In this document: piece by piece, positions 1 through 7,707 of the stretch
Layout: every line of letters starts with the position of its first letter
Numbering within the stretch: the stretch's first letter is position 1
Assembly (NCBI GenBank): GCA_905212515.1
Contig: CAJMEU010000071.1
Location: forward strand, 1 to 13,927
Length of the DNA stretch: 13,927 nucleotides
Source of the DNA: an uncultured Oscillospiraceae bacterium
GTDB taxonomy: Bacteria > Bacillota > Clostridia > Oscillospirales > Ruminococcaceae
Reading direction: 5' to 3'
Position numbers and translations under genes: made by a program
The notes under the pieces: model-generated
Databases searched by the model: none
Told to the model about the DNA's origin: nothing
The model's input: the letters and a program-made list of their open reading frames with translations, nothing else

Positions 1-241
1 TGCCGCCCTTGACGATGTCCGGGATGACGAACACCACCTTGCTGCCCTTGTGGGCCAGCTGTGTCAGGGTGGGCATGCCGATGGGATGGCGGATGCTTTG
101 CAGCGTGGCGGCGTACAGCGCCTCCCAGGTCTGCTCCAGGCACGGCGGGTCCGCCACCGTTTGGCCCGGGATGAACACGTCCGTATTCTCCGGCAGCTCC
201 GCGCCCATATAGCCGTGCCCGTACTCAAATTCTAGTTTCAT
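1..241 (-). CDS. LarA-like nickel-pincer racemase/epimerase, N-terminal fragment
   Basis: Only the first 80 codons are inside the window; the gene continues past position 1. The ATG at 241 follows an AAGGAG ribosome binding site that overlaps the TAA stop of the upstream phosphofructokinase gene, so the two are coupled in one operon. The visible protein begins MKLEFEYGHGYMGAELPEN. Around residues 53-78 it carries an HPIGMPTLTQLA segment followed by a KVVFVIPDIVKG strand. This matches from memory the N-terminal DUF2088 pattern of lactate racemase LarA (NPIGSDKLEELA, then a VIISSDHTRP strand). Known family members use a nickel-pincer nucleotide to racemise or epimerise 2-hydroxy acids, and some homologues act on sugar acids. 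The cofactor lysine and the histidines lie outside the window, so activity cannot be judged. In LarA the strand ends in DHTRP; here it ends in DIVKGG, which suggests a divergent paralogue. Its position last in a sugar-phosphate operon suggests a substrate other than lactate. Confidence 0.72.
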   Translation of the reverse strand, partial: MKLEFEYGHGYMGAELPENTDVFIPGQTVADPPCLEQTWEALYAATLQSIRHPIGMPTLTQLAHKGSKVVFVIPDIVKGG

Positions 242-253
242 GGTGCATTCTCC

Positions 254-1423
254 TTACTCTTTTTGAAAGCTGACGAACCTGCGCAGCGGCGCGCCGATGA
301 GGGGGCGGCACCATGCTTTGAACGCCTCGGTGACACCGTTGCCCGCCTCGTTGATAAATTCGTCCGGCATGGTCTTTTCCGTCAGCATCACCTGCTCGAT
401 GGGGATAAGGATGGGCCTGACGGCGTACTGTTCGCCGGGCTGGCGTTCGAAGCCCACCATCACCCCCGTGCGGCCGGCCACGGCGGCCTTCACCGCTTCA
501 GCGCCGGCCAGGACGGCCTCGTCCCTGTCGGCGGCGCTCTGCCAGGCGATGGAGGAACGGCCCAGGATGCCGGGCTTTTCCGCCCGGGCCTTGTAACCCA
601 GCTTTTTGATGATCAAATTGGCCAGGTGGGCCGACACGTCGCCGAAATAGGTGGCGCGGCCCACGGTCATCACCGGCTCCACAATGGGCGTGCCGTCGGC
701 GTAGTGCAGGCCCTCGCTGGCCACCACCACGCCGCTGCCCTTGGCATCGATCAATTGCCGCACGTCCGCCAGGAACTGTTCCTCGCTGAAGGCGCGCTCG
801 GGCAGATAGATCAAATCCGGCCCGCCGGTGCCGCTGTCCCCCGCCAGGGCGCTGGCGGCCGTCACCCAGCCCGCCGCGCGGCCCAGGGATTCCACCACCA
901 CCACGTGAATGGGCAGGCCCTTCACGTCGCAGCAAACCTCGGCCACGCTGGCCGCCATGTAGCGCGCCGCGCTGCCGTAGCCGGGCGCGTGGTCCGTCAC
1001 CGCGATGTCGTTGTCCATGGTCTTGGGGATGCCCACCACGTTTACCGCCAGCCCCTGTTCCTTACACGCCGCGTACACCTTGCCGCAGGCGTCCATGCTG
1101 CCGTTGCCGCCGTTGAAGAACACATATTTGATGTTGTGCCTGCCGATGACGCGGGCGATGGCCGCGTAATCCTCCGGCTCCAGATGGTCGCGGCTGGTGC
1201 CGATGGCCGAGGAGGGGGTGGAGAGCAGCAGCTCCAGCTCTTCCCCGGGCACCGTTTTGAGGTCGAGGAATTTTTCCGCGATCACGGCCGCGCTGCCCCC
1301 CAGCGCGCCGTACACGCACCCGATCTGCGGGTGGCGCCGCGCCTCCTGCACGGCCCCGTACAGGGACGCGTTGATTACCGCCGTGGGCGCGCCGCCGTGG
1401 ACGATGAGCGCATTGCCTTCCAT
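254..1423 (-). CDS. Phosphofructokinase-family sugar-phosphate kinase (ATP or PPi donor unclear)
   Basis: A 389-residue member of the PfkA superfamily, which phosphorylates fructose 6-phosphate at C1. Recognisable blocks are an N-terminal GGAPTAVINAS loop (10-20), GGNGSMD (105-111), PKTMDND (133-139, with the expected catalytic D137 and D139), ESLGR (178-182; MGR in most homologues) and PGILGR (284-289). The lysine of PKT is typical of PPi-dependent and group III enzymes. The preceding loop is GGNGS, whereas ATP enzymes have GGDGS and PPi enzymes usually GGDDS or GGNDS. The loop therefore has Gly at the ATP-type position but lacks the usual Mg-binding Asp. Donor choice, and even the exact sugar phosphate, are uncertain. 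The ATG at 1423 has an AAGGAGGG site six bases upstream that overlaps the stop of the TIM-like gene. Length is normal for the long/PPi branch. It sits between the TIM-like gene and the LarA-like gene in the catabolic operon. Confidence 0.88.
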   Translation of the reverse strand: MEGNALIVHGGAPTAVINASLYGAVQEARRHPQIGCVYGALGGSAAVIAEKFLDLKTVPGEELELLLSTPSSAIGTSRDHLEPEDYAAIARVIGRHNIKYVFFNGGNGSMDACGKVYAACKEQGLAVNVVGIPKTMDNDIAVTDHAPGYGSAARYMAASVAEVCCDVKGLPIHVVVVESLGRAAGWVTAASALAGDSGTGGPDLIYLPERAFSEEQFLADVRQLIDAKGSGVVVASEGLHYADGTPIVEPVMTVGRATYFGDVSAHLANLIIKKLGYKARAEKPGILGRSSIAWQSAADRDEAVLAGAEAVKAAVAGRTGVMVGFERQPGEQYAVRPILIPIEQVMLTEKTMPDEFINEAGNGVTEAFKAWCRPLIGAPLRRFVSFQKE

Positions 1424-1435
1424 GGCCGTCCCTCC

Positions 1436-2281
1436 TTACTCGCCCAGATAAAGGCGGATGATCTCGAGATATTCCCCGGGGTAAAAGCCGATCTCGCCGG
1501 AAAAGCGCGTCAGGGCGATGAGCCCGCCGTCGATCTCTTCGATGGAGGCCAGCATGGCCGCGTTGTCGGCCTTCAGGCCGCCGCCGTAGGCCACCGGCAA
1601 GCCGCCCGTGCGCTGTTTCACGAAGCGGGCGATCTTCTCGATGTAGGGTTTGTCCGCCGGCGTCTTGCCCGGGCCGATGCTCCAGATCGGCTCGTAGGCG
1701 ATGGCCACCCGGCTTTTGTCCGCGCCCGCAAGGCCCGTGTCCAGCTGGGCGCCCAGCACTTCCTGCCACCGCTCCTGCTCCTCGGCCTTTTCCCCGATGC
1801 AGTACAGCACCGACAGCCCGCGGGTCACGGCGGCTTTGACCTCCCGGTTCAGCAGCCGGTTGACGGCGTCAGACGCAGCCGCGCCCGTCACCCCGGCCTC
1901 AGCCAGGATGCCCAGCTTGTCGGCCCGCTCCTCGCAGTGGCCGATGAGCACGCTCTCGCAGCCCAGGGCCTTGGCGGCCGCGGCCGGGCGGTTGGTGGTG
2001 AAGGCGCCGAAGTTGCCGCCCGGGGCGGTGTCGTCCCGGTAAACGCCCTGGCAGCCCAGGCGCACGGGGCTGTTTTCACAGCGGGCCGCGGCTGCGGCCG
2101 GCAGGTAGGCCTCGGGCAGGTACATGGTGAAGTCCACCCGGGCGGGGTCGTACTGCTTGAGGGCTTCCTGGGTGCCCTCCACGATGGCGCGGCCCCAGCC
2201 GGCCACCGGCGCCAGGCGGTTCACGCCCCCCAGCTCCGCCGGCACGTCGAACCTCTTTAGATTCAGGTAAATGTGTTTCAC
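1436..2281 (-). CDS. Triosephosphate-isomerase-like protein, divergent
   Basis: A 281-residue TIM-barrel isomerase, about 30 residues longer than normal TpiA. Catalytic residues are in place: NLK with K9 (NWK in most TIMs), GHCEER with H115 (usually GHSERR), and AYEPIW with E197 followed by a loop-6-like SIGPGKT. Phosphate-binding elements differ. The usual YGGSV is YGGGL (232-236), losing the serine, and the usual LVGGASL near the C terminus is LIALTRFS (254-261), losing the Gly-Gly pair. It may handle dihydroxyacetone phosphate and glyceraldehyde 3-phosphate like TpiA, or a related phosphorylated ketose/aldose, as known TIM paralogues in erythritol breakdown do. The start is GTG at 2281, two bases after the aldolase stop, with an AAAAGGAGGG site inside the aldolase 3' end. 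No other start fits that site. It lies between the aldolase and phosphofructokinase genes. Confidence 0.85.
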   Translation of the reverse strand: MKHIYLNLKRFDVPAELGGVNRLAPVAGWGRAIVEGTQEALKQYDPARVDFTMYLPEAYLPAAAAARCENSPVRLGCQGVYRDDTAPGGNFGAFTTNRPAAAAKALGCESVLIGHCEERADKLGILAEAGVTGAAASDAVNRLLNREVKAAVTRGLSVLYCIGEKAEEQERWQEVLGAQLDTGLAGADKSRVAIAYEPIWSIGPGKTPADKPYIEKIARFVKQRTGGLPVAYGGGLKADNAAMLASIEEIDGGLIALTRFSGEIGFYPGEYLEIIRLYLGE

Positions 2282-2283
2282 CG

Positions 2284-3438
2284 TCAGATGCCCTCCTTTT
2301 GATAGCGGCTTGCCATCTGCTCCTGCGTCACCCGCTCCACCTGCGGCGCTTTGCCGTAGCTGCCGAACTGGACGATCAAGGTGCCGATCACCTCTTTGAC
2401 GCCCCGCTCGATGCAGTCCACGATGCGCCCCACGTCCGCGTCCGGCACATTGCCATACATGACGGTATCCATCAGCGGCGGCAGGAACGCGCGCGGGTCA
2501 AAGGCCTGTTTGTTGGCTTCCAGCAGCTCGTACACCTTGCCGATGCTGGCGCTTTCTTGCAGCGCGGGCTCGGCCGCGAACAGCTCTTTCATATTCCGGG
2601 TGACAGCCAGGCGGATGTCGGTGTCCACGTTGATCTTGCTGATGCCGCTGTGCCCCACTTCCACCAATTGGTCCAGCGCGATGCCGTAGGCGTTGCGGAT
2701 ATCGCCGCCCAGGGCGTTGATCTCCTGCACGATGTACTGCGGCACGGTGGACGAGCCGTGGCTGACAAGGAATCCGCTGATGCCCTCATGGCGCATGCAC
2801 TCCTTGGTGGCAATGGCGATCTCCTTGCGGATCTTCGTGTCCTTGCCCTTATTGGCGCCGTGCATGGTGCCGTAGCTGATGGCCAGGGCGTCGCACTTGG
2901 TCTTTTTGAAAAACTCCACCGCCTTGAGGGGGTTGGTGTACGTGGACGTGCTGCTGAACACATGGTCCTCCACACCGGCCAGCACGCCCAGCTCACCCTC
3001 CACGGTGACGCCCAGGGGATGGGCGTATTTCACCACTTCCCGCGTCAGCTCCACATTGTCCTCAAAAGACAGGCTGCTGCCGTCGATCATCACCGAGGTG
3101 TAGCCCCCCGCGATGGCCGCCTTCACGCTCTCCATATTCTTGCCGTGGTCCAGATGCAGCGCCACGGGGATGGGGCTGTTTTCCCCGTACTTCTTCACCG
3201 CCGCGCCGATGTTGGCCGCGCCCTTGATCTTGTCCTCCACGGTGCCGTTCATGAAATCCGTACGTCCACCCATAAAGGCATTGGCCAGGTCGGCCCCCTG
3301 CAAAATAGCCGGGCTGCGCAGCATTTCGTGCACCGCGATGGCTGCCTTCGCCTGGGCCACCGCGTTTACGTTGAACGCCCCCTGCGCGTAATTGTATTTG
3401 TCCGCCGTTTCCAAAATCGCCCGCATTGGTACCAGCAT
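2284..3438 (-). CDS. Class II fructose-bisphosphate aldolase (CbbA-like subtype)
   Basis: A 384-residue zinc-dependent aldolase that would split fructose 1,6-bisphosphate (or a related ketose bisphosphate) into two trioses. Family marks in order: GAFNVN (20-25), HLDHG (95-99, catalytic Asp and zinc His), EGELG (147-151), YGTMHG (189-194, zinc His193), SHGSS (226-230, zinc-His region) and KINVDTD (268-274, substrate and sodium binding). The HGSSTVPQ block, DTDIRLAVT and a C-terminal DPRAFLPP segment followed by QFG resemble the longer Calvin-cycle-type (FruBisAldo_II_B) branch rather than short GatY/KbaY aldolases. About 25 extra residues sit between DPRAFLPP and QFG. The ATG at 3438 follows GAGAGGAAGG. 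A 55-base gap separates it from the deacetylase gene, the largest gap in this operon. All active-site residues look intact. Confidence 0.92.
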   Translation of the reverse strand: MLVPMRAILETADKYNYAQGAFNVNAVAQAKAAIAVHEMLRSPAILQGADLANAFMGGRTDFMNGTVEDKIKGAANIGAAVKKYGENSPIPVALHLDHGKNMESVKAAIAGGYTSVMIDGSSLSFEDNVELTREVVKYAHPLGVTVEGELGVLAGVEDHVFSSTSTYTNPLKAVEFFKKTKCDALAISYGTMHGANKGKDTKIRKEIAIATKECMRHEGISGFLVSHGSSTVPQYIVQEINALGGDIRNAYGIALDQLVEVGHSGISKINVDTDIRLAVTRNMKELFAAEPALQESASIGKVYELLEANKQAFDPRAFLPPLMDTVMYGNVPDADVGRIVDCIERGVKEVIGTLIVQFGSYGKAPQVERVTQEQMASRYQKEGI

Positions 3439-3493
3439 ATAATCCTTCCTCTCTGTAGCGCTGTTATGTTTTCATTCTGTCAATCTGTAAGCC

Positions 3494-4645
3494 TCATGCC
3501 TCGTACACGCTCTCGCCCGCCACGATGGTGCGGCGCACGTTCCACGCTCGGTCCAAAACGACCAGGTCGGCGTCCTTGCCGGGCTCGATGCTGCCCTTTT
3601 GCCCAAACACGCCGACGAGACGGGCGGGGTTCTCGGTCAGCAGCGGCAGCACCTCGGCCGCACTTTTGCCCGTGAAGGCCATCAGGTTGCGCAGGGCCGT
3701 GTCCTGGGAAAGGGTGCTGCCCGCGCGCACGCCGGTATCGGCCAATTTGGCGTCTCCGTCCTCCACCACCACGTCGTTCACGCCCAGCTTGTAATGGCCG
3801 TCCGGCAGGCCCGCGGCCTGGATGCTGTCCGTGATGGCGACCACCCGGTCCCAGCCCTTGCATTTCAGCAGCAGGCGCACCGCCGCCGGGTGCAGGTGGC
3901 GGCCGTCGCAGATGGCCTCGCAGTACACGTCGCTTTCCAGCACGGCCCCCATAATGGCCGGGCGGTGCTGGTGGAACAGCCCCATGGCGTTGAAGGTGTG
4001 GGTGGCGGCCACAGCGCCGCTTCCAATGGCGCGCATCGCCGTTTCATAATCGGCGCCGGAGTGGCCGATGGCCACCGCAGTTTCGCCCGACACCTGGGCG
4101 ATCATCTCCGGCACGCCCTCCACCTCGGGGGAGACGGTGAGGTAGCGCACCGCGCCCCCGGCGGCCTCCTGGTAGCGCCGGAACAGGCCGGCGTCGCCCT
4201 GCCGCAGCAGATGCTGCGGCATGGCGCCCTTGTATTCGGGAGCCAGGAACGGCCCCTCCAGGTGGATGCCCAGCAGCCGCGCGCCGGGGCCGGGGCTTTT
4301 CATAGCCTGCCGCGCCTGCTCGATGCACCACAGCGTCTGCTGTTCGGTGTCCGTCAAAATGCTGCACAGCCACCCCGTGGTGCCGTGGCGCGCGAAAAAG
4401 GCGCCGATCTTATGCAAATCCTGCGCCGTGGCGGCGTTGACGTCGATGCCGTCCCCGCCGTGGGTATGCACATCGATGAAGCCCGGCGCCAGCGCCATAC
4501 CGTCAAGATCCAGCACCTGGGCGCCGGCCGGGCAGGGAACGCCCGGCCCCACGGCCGCCAGCACGCCGTCCCGCACCAGCACGTCCGCCGGGGCAAAGCG
4601 ACGGCCCTGATAGACCCAGGCATTTTTCAAAAACAGCTCTCTCAT
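3494..4645 (-). CDS. nagA: N-acetylglucosamine-6-phosphate deacetylase-like amidohydrolase
   Basis: A 383-residue amidohydrolase-superfamily protein, the normal size for NagA, which removes acetate from GlcNAc 6-phosphate in the cytoplasm. Metal and catalytic residues are visible: PGFIDVHTHG (H60 and H62, the HxH form seen in Bacillus rather than the QxN of E. coli), HLEGPF (E130), GHSGADY (H195), THTFNAM (H216), ICDGRHLHP (245-253) and the catalytic Asp of AITDS (D273). The segment after FNAM, LFHQHRPAIMG (223-233), departs from the usual HHREPGVVG pattern, so the phosphate-contacting Arg is moved or lost. This may reflect another N-acetyl sugar phosphate such as GalNAc or ManNAc 6-phosphate. 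The ATG at 4645 is preceded by a GAGAGG site overlapping the end of the deaminase gene. The gene order nagB-nagA is typical of amino-sugar operons. Confidence 0.87.
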   Translation of the reverse strand: MRELFLKNAWVYQGRRFAPADVLVRDGVLAAVGPGVPCPAGAQVLDLDGMALAPGFIDVHTHGGDGIDVNAATAQDLHKIGAFFARHGTTGWLCSILTDTEQQTLWCIEQARQAMKSPGPGARLLGIHLEGPFLAPEYKGAMPQHLLRQGDAGLFRRYQEAAGGAVRYLTVSPEVEGVPEMIAQVSGETAVAIGHSGADYETAMRAIGSGAVAATHTFNAMGLFHQHRPAIMGAVLESDVYCEAICDGRHLHPAAVRLLLKCKGWDRVVAITDSIQAAGLPDGHYKLGVNDVVVEDGDAKLADTGVRAGSTLSQDTALRNLMAFTGKSAAEVLPLLTENPARLVGVFGQKGSIEPGKDADLVVLDRAWNVRRTIVAGESVYEA

Positions 4646-4655
4646 CGGCGGCCTC

Positions 4656-5480
4656 TCAGTACGGCTGCCGGGCCGCGTTGGCGTTCACCAGAATGAGCGC
4701 GTCCGGGTGGGACTGGGCCAAGGTCACGGGGAAGGCCGCGGTCTTGTCCCCATATGCCGCCCGGCGCACCACCGCGCGGTGCCAGTCCCGAAATACGCCC
4801 AGGCGCAGCTTGCGCGCGCTCAAGATCTGCTTGATGCCGATGGTGACGCACTTTTTGGGCATACACTCCAGCGCACCGGCCAGATCGCCCACGGCGTTGG
4901 TGGTTCGCGTCTCGGGTAAAATGTCCAGCACGCGGCTGGGCAGGGCCGCGAACTCCTCGTCCGTCAGGCCGGGCTGGGGCTCGTTGAAGGCCAGGTGGCC
5001 GGTAATGCCGATGCCGCCGAAGGCGATGTCCGCGCCGCCCACTTCCTCCAGCAGCCGGTCGCCCCTCGCCGGGTCTGTCGGGTCGGGGAACACGCGCTGG
5101 CTCTCGGGCATCAGCAGCGCGGGGTCGATTTTGCCGTACACCTCCCGGGCCATGAAGCCCCGGAAGGACAGGGGGCTTTCCTGGCTGATATAGGTGCCGT
5201 CGTCCTCCAGATACTCGTCCATGTTGAAAAACCACACATTTTCAAGGCTGATGCGCTCTTCGTTCACGCGCTGCACAAAAAACGCATACTGGCCCACCGG
5301 CCCCACGGGGCAGATGAACACCGTGCGGCTGCCCGCGGCGTTGTTCTCTTTGATGCAGTCGGCCATCATGTCCGCCATGGCGCGGAACACCTCGTCCGAA
5401 TCACCCATTTTTTGCAGGGGGATCTTCGCCCCTTCGCCCAAGGCCTCTGCGGGAATATGGTAATACGCTCTGTCTTCCAT
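4656..5480 (-). CDS. Glucosamine-6-phosphate deaminase/isomerase-like protein, divergent
   Basis: A 274-residue member of the NagB/RpiA/6-phosphogluconolactonase fold. NagB converts glucosamine 6-phosphate to fructose 6-phosphate and ammonia. NMDEY (86-90, general base D88) and GHLAFNEP (161-168, H162 and E167) are well preserved. Three positions differ from E. coli NagB. The phosphate loop TG(G/S)TP is replaced by CPVGPVG (57-63). The catalytic Asp in GNDGH is Thr (GITGH, T160). The GSQKA phosphate lysine region reads RDWHRA. The fold and proton-transfer base are kept, but ring opening and phosphate binding must work differently. It could be an isomerase/deaminase for another amino-sugar phosphate. 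The ATG at 5480 follows AAAGGGG, 12 bases downstream of the response-regulator stop, so it is transcribed with the two-component genes. Confidence 0.82.
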   Translation of the reverse strand: MEDRAYYHIPAEALGEGAKIPLQKMGDSDEVFRAMADMMADCIKENNAAGSRTVFICPVGPVGQYAFFVQRVNEERISLENVWFFNMDEYLEDDGTYISQESPLSFRGFMAREVYGKIDPALLMPESQRVFPDPTDPARGDRLLEEVGGADIAFGGIGITGHLAFNEPQPGLTDEEFAALPSRVLDILPETRTTNAVGDLAGALECMPKKCVTIGIKQILSARKLRLGVFRDWHRAVVRRAAYGDKTAAFPVTLAQSHPDALILVNANAARQPY

Positions 5481-5492
5481 GTTGTTCCCCTT

Positions 5493-6164
5493 TCATCTGA
5501 AAAGATATTCCAGGCCCAGTTCGCGGATGCGCAGCACGATCTCTTTGGTGCGGCTGCAGCCGAACTTCTCCCGGATGCTGTGGATCTGTGTTTTTACCGT
5601 GTCCTGGCCCACCACGCGCACCTCGCTGATCTGCCGCGCGTTCAGCCCCTGCAGCAGGTAGCGCACCAACTCGCGCTCGGTGGGCGTCAGCAGGGACAGG
5701 GTGTTGACAAAATACAAAAGACTGGTCTCGTTGCGGCGCAGGCGGGAATACTCCCGCAGCATCACCCGCTGGGTGTGCTCGCTCATAATCGGGTTGCCCG
5801 CATAGGCCATGCGGATGTGCTCGAACAGCCATTCGTCCTGGCTGCCTTTCACGAAATAGTCCACCGCGCCCGTGGCCATGGCGGTGAGGATCATGTCGTC
5901 GTTGTCGTGGGCGGTGAGGTAGATGATTTTGGCGTCGGGCTTCTGCGGGTGGATGCGGGACGCGGCGTCGATGCCCGCCTGGATGGTCTCCATCTCGATA
6001 TCCAGCAGGATGACGTCAAATTCCGTAGCCAGCGCCGCCTCCACGGCCCCGGCCCCGCTGGCGGCCGTCGCCACCACCGTGAAGTCCGGCTGGCCGTTCA
6101 GCTCCTGGCACAGGTCCTCCCGCAGCACGTCATTGTCCTCCGCCACGATGATGCGGATGTTCAT
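5493..6164 (-). CDS. NarL/LuxR-type response regulator
   Basis: A 223-residue two-domain regulator. The receiver domain (about 1-122) has the acidic pair E9-D10, phospho-acceptor D55 in LLDIEME, T84 in YLTAHD and K106 in FVKGS. The C-terminal helix-turn-helix (about 158-215) begins LTPTERELVRYLLQG and has the TVKTQIHSIREKFG recognition region typical of GerE/LuxR domains. It presumably binds DNA after phosphorylation by the kinase encoded just upstream. Its ATG at 6164 lies inside the kinase gene, a 35-base overlap, preceded by a GGGGGAAAGGG site, which implies translational coupling. The catabolic genes follow 12 bases downstream. The pair therefore probably activates its own operon in response to the substrate or a related signal. 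Target sites cannot be identified from this window. Confidence 0.93.
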   Translation of the reverse strand: MNIRIIVAEDNDVLREDLCQELNGQPDFTVVATAASGAGAVEAALATEFDVILLDIEMETIQAGIDAASRIHPQKPDAKIIYLTAHDNDDMILTAMATGAVDYFVKGSQDEWLFEHIRMAYAGNPIMSEHTQRVMLREYSRLRRNETSLLYFVNTLSLLTPTERELVRYLLQGLNARQISEVRVVGQDTVKTQIHSIREKFGCSRTKEIVLRIRELGLEYLFR

Positions 6165-7677
6165 GCCCTTTCCCCCTCTTTTGGCCCCGCTCGGGCAAAA
6201 TTTTCGGCAGCAGGATATAAAAGCTGGTGCCGCTGCCGTACGTGCTTTCCACCTTCAGCGTGCCCATGTGCTTTTTCACGATGGTGCGCACATAATAAAG
6301 CCCCAAACCCCAGTTGGAGTTGGAATTTTTGCTGGAGTAAAAGGGATCGAATATCTTGCCCAGGTCGTACTTGCCGATGCCCACGCCGTGATCCCGCACG
6401 CAGATGCCGTTCACCCGCTGCTTTTCATAGCAGACCACGGCGACGGGCTCTGTTTTGCCCGCGGCCACCGTGGCCTCCCAGCCGTTGATCAGCAGGTTCG
6501 TGATGGCCGCGCGCAGATGGGCTTCATCCGCCAGCACATAAAGGCCCTCGGGCAGCTCCGTCTCCACCCGGGCGGCCGGATACTTCTTTTGCAGCCCCTT
6601 CACCGCACCCTGCACCACGGCCGCCAGGCTGCACCGGCGCATGGAAAGGGCGTTGGATTTGAAACTTTTGTACAGCTCCTCCACGTGGGAGATCAGGCCG
6701 GCGTTGTTTTCCGTCAGCTGCTGCGCGTAAGAGCGCAGGACCTCCAGGTCGGGCTGGTCTGCGTCCAGCTGCTCGGTCAGGCGCTTGCACAGCACCCGGT
6801 TGGCCAGCAGCTGATTTTTGATGCCGTGCACAAACACGCTGCCGCCCAGGCTGGCCGCGTCGTATTTGCGCTGCAGGCGCACATCGTCCTGGTCCTCCGA
6901 CCACTCCATACGGGCCACGCTCATCATGGAGACAGTGCCCAGCAAGAGGGACACCGTATTGGCCGCCAGCACCACCCCGTAGGTGGCCGGCGAGAGATAG
7001 GGGTTCAAATACCACAGCCCCCCGTGGGCCATAAAGGCGTCCTGGTAAAATAAGTACACCTGGGCCGGGTCCTGGGGGCAGTACAGCGCGTACAGCGCCG
7101 CAATGCTGAGCAGCATCACGCAGCGCAGCACCGCCGAGGTGCGGATGTAGCGGATGCGCACATTGCCCGGCTCGATGACCAGCAGCACCGCCCCCAGTGC
7201 CAAGTATGCCGCGATCCAGCCGAGGGAAAGGTAAATCAGCCATTTCTGCACGGTGCTGTCCCGGGCCACCGACAGGAACACCGGGGGATAATACAGCACC
7301 AGCGCCAGCGCCGGCAGGACGGCCGTGACCCAAGTGTGGCGGCGCAGCCATTCCAGCTTGGGATGGGAAGAATAATACAGGGCGGTGACAACAAAATGCC
7401 AAGGGATCAAATTGCGCGCTATGGCCAGGCCATAAGCCAGCTGCTGAAGCGTCAGGCGCGCGTTCTGCAGCCGCACGCGGAAGCCGTCCGTCAAAAACAG
7501 CACGGTGCGCAGGGAACCGCCGATGCCGCCCTTTTTGGCAATGTACATTAAAATAAATACCAGGTATACGATCAGGCTTGCGGCCAGAGCGCTCAGCAGG
7601 AAATATTCTTTTTTCCGCTTCGCCGCCCAGAACACCGCAAACACGACCAGCAGGCAGCCCGCGACCACCAGCGACAT
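6130..7677 (-). CDS. Multi-pass membrane sensor histidine kinase
   Basis: A 515-residue kinase with the start placed at the ATG at 7677, which has an AAGGGGGAAGG site. The reading frame also holds an ATG at 7731, but that lies inside the preceding terminator hairpin and upstream of the predicted -10 box. The N-terminal half has about seven hydrophobic segments (roughly 2-18, 27-46, 85-101, 115-135, 146-168, 184-200, 231-252) with no large extracellular domain, so sensing is probably in the membrane or through short loops. The kinase core follows: a VHGIKNQL phospho-acceptor motif (H284), N-box NLLINGWEA (394-402), G1 DHGVGIG (429-435), F-box DPFYSSK (444-450) and G2 WGLGLYYVRTIVKKH (456-470). 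The last residues are a low-complexity His/Gly tail read through the start of the response-regulator gene. It is the first gene of the catabolic operon. Confidence 0.9.
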   Translation of the reverse strand: MSLVVAGCLLVVFAVFWAAKRKKEYFLLSALAASLIVYLVFILMYIAKKGGIGGSLRTVLFLTDGFRVRLQNARLTLQQLAYGLAIARNLIPWHFVVTALYYSSHPKLEWLRRHTWVTAVLPALALVLYYPPVFLSVARDSTVQKWLIYLSLGWIAAYLALGAVLLVIEPGNVRIRYIRTSAVLRCVMLLSIAALYALYCPQDPAQVYLFYQDAFMAHGGLWYLNPYLSPATYGVVLAANTVSLLLGTVSMMSVARMEWSEDQDDVRLQRKYDAASLGGSVFVHGIKNQLLANRVLCKRLTEQLDADQPDLEVLRSYAQQLTENNAGLISHVEELYKSFKSNALSMRRCSLAAVVQGAVKGLQKKYPAARVETELPEGLYVLADEAHLRAAITNLLINGWEATVAAGKTEPVAVVCYEKQRVNGICVRDHGVGIGKYDLGKIFDPFYSSKNSNSNWGLGLYYVRTIVKKHMGTLKVESTYGSGTSFYILLPKILPERGQKRGKGHEHPHHRGGGQ

Positions 7678-7707
7678 GGCCCTTCCCCCTTTCCGCTTCT
7701 TGAGACT

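Noticed and set aside
263..2260. A 665-codon open frame on the plus strand opposite the PFK and TIM genes.
   Set aside because: It is antisense to two clearly recognisable enzymes, is rich in His, Arg, Gly and Ala as expected for high-GC shadow frames, and has no family motif.
3478..3483. A perfect TTGACA on the minus strand in the gap between nagA and the aldolase gene, suggesting an internal promoter.
   Set aside because: At 16-18 bases downstream there is no TATAAT-like hexamer (CGCTAC at 17), so the promoter is not supported.
4995..6488. A 497-codon plus-strand open frame across the deaminase, response regulator and kinase genes.
   Set aside because: It crosses three intact genes on the other strand and shows only shadow composition.
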